Part shown: piece after piece, positions 62,970 to 64,000 of the stretch
How positions within the stretch are numbered: the stretch's first letter is position 1
Layout: each line of letters begins with the position of its first letter
Source of the DNA: Clostridia bacterium
GTDB taxonomy: Bacteria; Bacillota; Clostridia; TANB77; UBA1234
Direction of reading: 5' to 3'
NCBI GenBank assembly: GCA_017521465.1
Contig: JAFXCN010000013.1
Coordinates: 33,113-97,112 of the forward strand
DNA length: 64,000 nt
Program-made: the position numbers and the translations under genes
The notes under the pieces: generated by a model
The model's input: only the letters and a program-made list of their open reading frames with translations
The model's database searches: none
Told to the model about the DNA's origin: nothing

Positions 62970-63932
62970 ATGTATATAAAACCAATAAAAATAGGAAATG
63001 TAGAAATACAAAACAATATATTTCTTGCGCCAATGGCAGGTATAACCGACCTGCCATTTAGAATATTGTGTAAGGAACATGGCGCAGGACTTGTATACAC
63101 AGAAATGGTAAGCTCAAAAGGAATATTTTATGATGACAGTAAAACAAAAAGACTTATGAGTATAGACGAAAGAGAAAGACCTGCAGCCATTCAAATATTT
63201 GGATCAGATGCAGAAATAATGTCAGAAATGGCAGAAAAAATATCAGAAGAAGCGGATATTATAGATATAAATATGGGGTGTCCAGCTCCAAAAGTAATAA
63301 AAAACTTAGATGGTTCAAAATTAATGCTATATCCAGAAAAAATAGATGAAATTACTAAAAAAGTAGTAGAAAAAGCAAAAGTGCCAGTAACAATAAAAAT
63401 AAGAAAAGGCTGGGACGATGAACATGTAAATGCTGTAGAAGTTGCACAAATAGCAGAAAAAAATGGAATAAGTGCAATAACTGTCCATGGCAGAACAAGA
63501 GAACAATTTTATACAGGTACAGCGGATTTAGAAATAATAAAAAAAGTAAAAGAAGCAGTAAAAATACCAGTCATAGGAAATGGGGACATCACAAACGGAG
63601 AAACAGCAAAAAGAATGTTCGAAACAACAGGTTGCGATGCAATAATGATCGGAAGAGGTTCGAACGGAAATCCGTGGATATTTGAAGAAATAACAAAATA
63701 TCTAACCAACGATACAAGTTATCAAAAACCAACAATAGAAGAAATAAAACAAATGATAAACAAACATTTAGACATGCTATGTGAACATAAAGGAGAATAT
63801 ACAGCAATAAGAGAAATGAGAAAACAAATCGCATGGTATGTAAAAGGACTACCAGGAGCAACACAAATCAGAAACGAAATCAACAAAATCGAAGAAATCG
63901 AAAGCTTGCGCAAGAAAATTGAAGAAATATAA
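62970..63932 (+). CDS. dus: tRNA-dihydrouridine synthase (DusB-like)
   Basis: A 320-residue FMN-dependent flavoenzyme that reduces uridines to dihydrouridine in tRNA (position 20 type). LAPMAGITDLPFR (about 19-31), NMGCPAPKV with the catalytic Cys (about 105), VTIKIRKGWDD, VHGRTREQFYTG, IGNGDI and GRGSNGNPWIF match DusB. The helical C-terminal part ends in a short basic tail (KKIEEI). Normal length. GGAGG site; starts 12 bases after the rodA-like stop, so the two are co-transcribed. In many clostridia a dus gene lies near cell-wall genes. Confidence 0.93.
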   Translation: MYIKPIKIGNVEIQNNIFLAPMAGITDLPFRILCKEHGAGLVYTEMVSSKGIFYDDSKTKRLMSIDERERPAAIQIFGSDAEIMSEMAEKISEEADIIDINMGCPAPKVIKNLDGSKLMLYPEKIDEITKKVVEKAKVPVTIKIRKGWDDEHVNAVEVAQIAEKNGISAITVHGRTREQFYTGTADLEIIKKVKEAVKIPVIGNGDITNGETAKRMFETTGCDAIMIGRGSNGNPWIFEEITKYLTNDTSYQKPTIEEIKQMINKHLDMLCEHKGEYTAIREMRKQIAWYVKGLPGATQIRNEINKIEEIESLRKKIEEI

Positions 63933-63949
63933 AAAAACCACCCATATAG

Positions 63950-63994
63950 CCCCGCCCCATTTAAACGGAGTTTACGGTGTAAAGTGGGGGGGGG
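63950..63994. other. GC-rich palindromic sequence with a G9 run at the window end
   Basis: CCCCGCCCCATTTA pairs in part with TAAAGTGGGGG; a run of nine G lies within the right arm. Composition is unlike the surrounding AT-rich DNA and recalls the leader hairpin at 1836-1859. It could be a terminator-like structure, the leader of another GC-rich cassette beyond the window, or an artefact of the contig end. Confidence 0.4.
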
Positions 63995-64000
63995 AGATGG

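Overview
The window is low-GC Bacillota DNA of clostridial type, centred on a chromosomal replication origin. The evidence is the conserved origin gene order (rpmH-rnpA-yidD-yidC-jag-mnmE-mnmG-rsmG-parA-parB on one side, dnaA-dnaN-recF-remB-gyrB on the other), a DnaA-box region with a DnaA-trio-like tract between dnaA and dnaN, and four perfect parS sites. Most core genes left of about 34.2 kb lie on the minus strand and most right of it on the plus strand, so they are co-directional with replication. A four-subunit pyruvate/2-oxoacid:ferredoxin oxidoreductase, a CwlD-like germination amidase, a RodA/SpoVE family protein, an SLH-domain surface protein and MecA fit an anaerobic, possibly spore-forming clostridium. 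I cannot place it below class level from the sequence alone.

Layout. 0-2 kb: two GC-richer orphan genes of unknown function. 2-6.7 kb: M23 envelope peptidase, two pilin-like proteins, PcrA helicase. 6.9-14.5 kb: a cyclic beta-1,2-glucan synthase system split into two overlapping genes. 14.5-21.8 kb: CwlD amidase, a frameshifted Gly-rich membrane protein, a degenerate receiver/GGDEF protein, RsmA, a 3D-domain wall protein, an SLH protein and a small XRE regulator. 22-24.5 kb: two tRNA-Ser genes, a duplicated tRNA 3' end and a leucine-rich-repeat protein. 24.6-34.1 kb: chromosome segregation, tRNA modification, membrane insertion and RNase P genes. 34.1-36.3 kb: origin. 36.3-42.2 kb: dnaN, recF, remB, gyrB and a phosphohexomutase. 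42.8-46.4 kb: secreted phosphodiester glycosidase and a TtcA-like thiolase. 46.5-50.5 kb: an accessory block with a DnaB-like ATPase interrupted by an in-frame stop, three unrecognised genes and a Nudix hydrolase. 50.6-57.3 kb: tRNA-Pro genes, acyl-CoA synthetase, MecA and the por operon. 57.4-63.9 kb: UPF0316 protein, M18 aminopeptidase, another GC-richer orphan, MinD, a MinE with a very long acidic/basic tail, RodA-like protein and DusB.

The intergenic DNA is unusually structured. At least four dispersed repeat families recur: a two-hairpin element whose stems covary between three copies (18.5, 31.6, 42.7 kb); a roughly 190-bp nested-hairpin element (26.9 and 42.5 kb); a GGAAGTG...CACTTCC hairpin family, several copies of which serve as terminators; and tracts built from GAATAATGAATAGT-like units. 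These, together with the MinE tail, the split glucan synthase, the interrupted DnaB-like gene and the GC-richer orphan cassettes, are the most promising leads. No CRISPR array, rRNA operon, transposase or integrase was seen.
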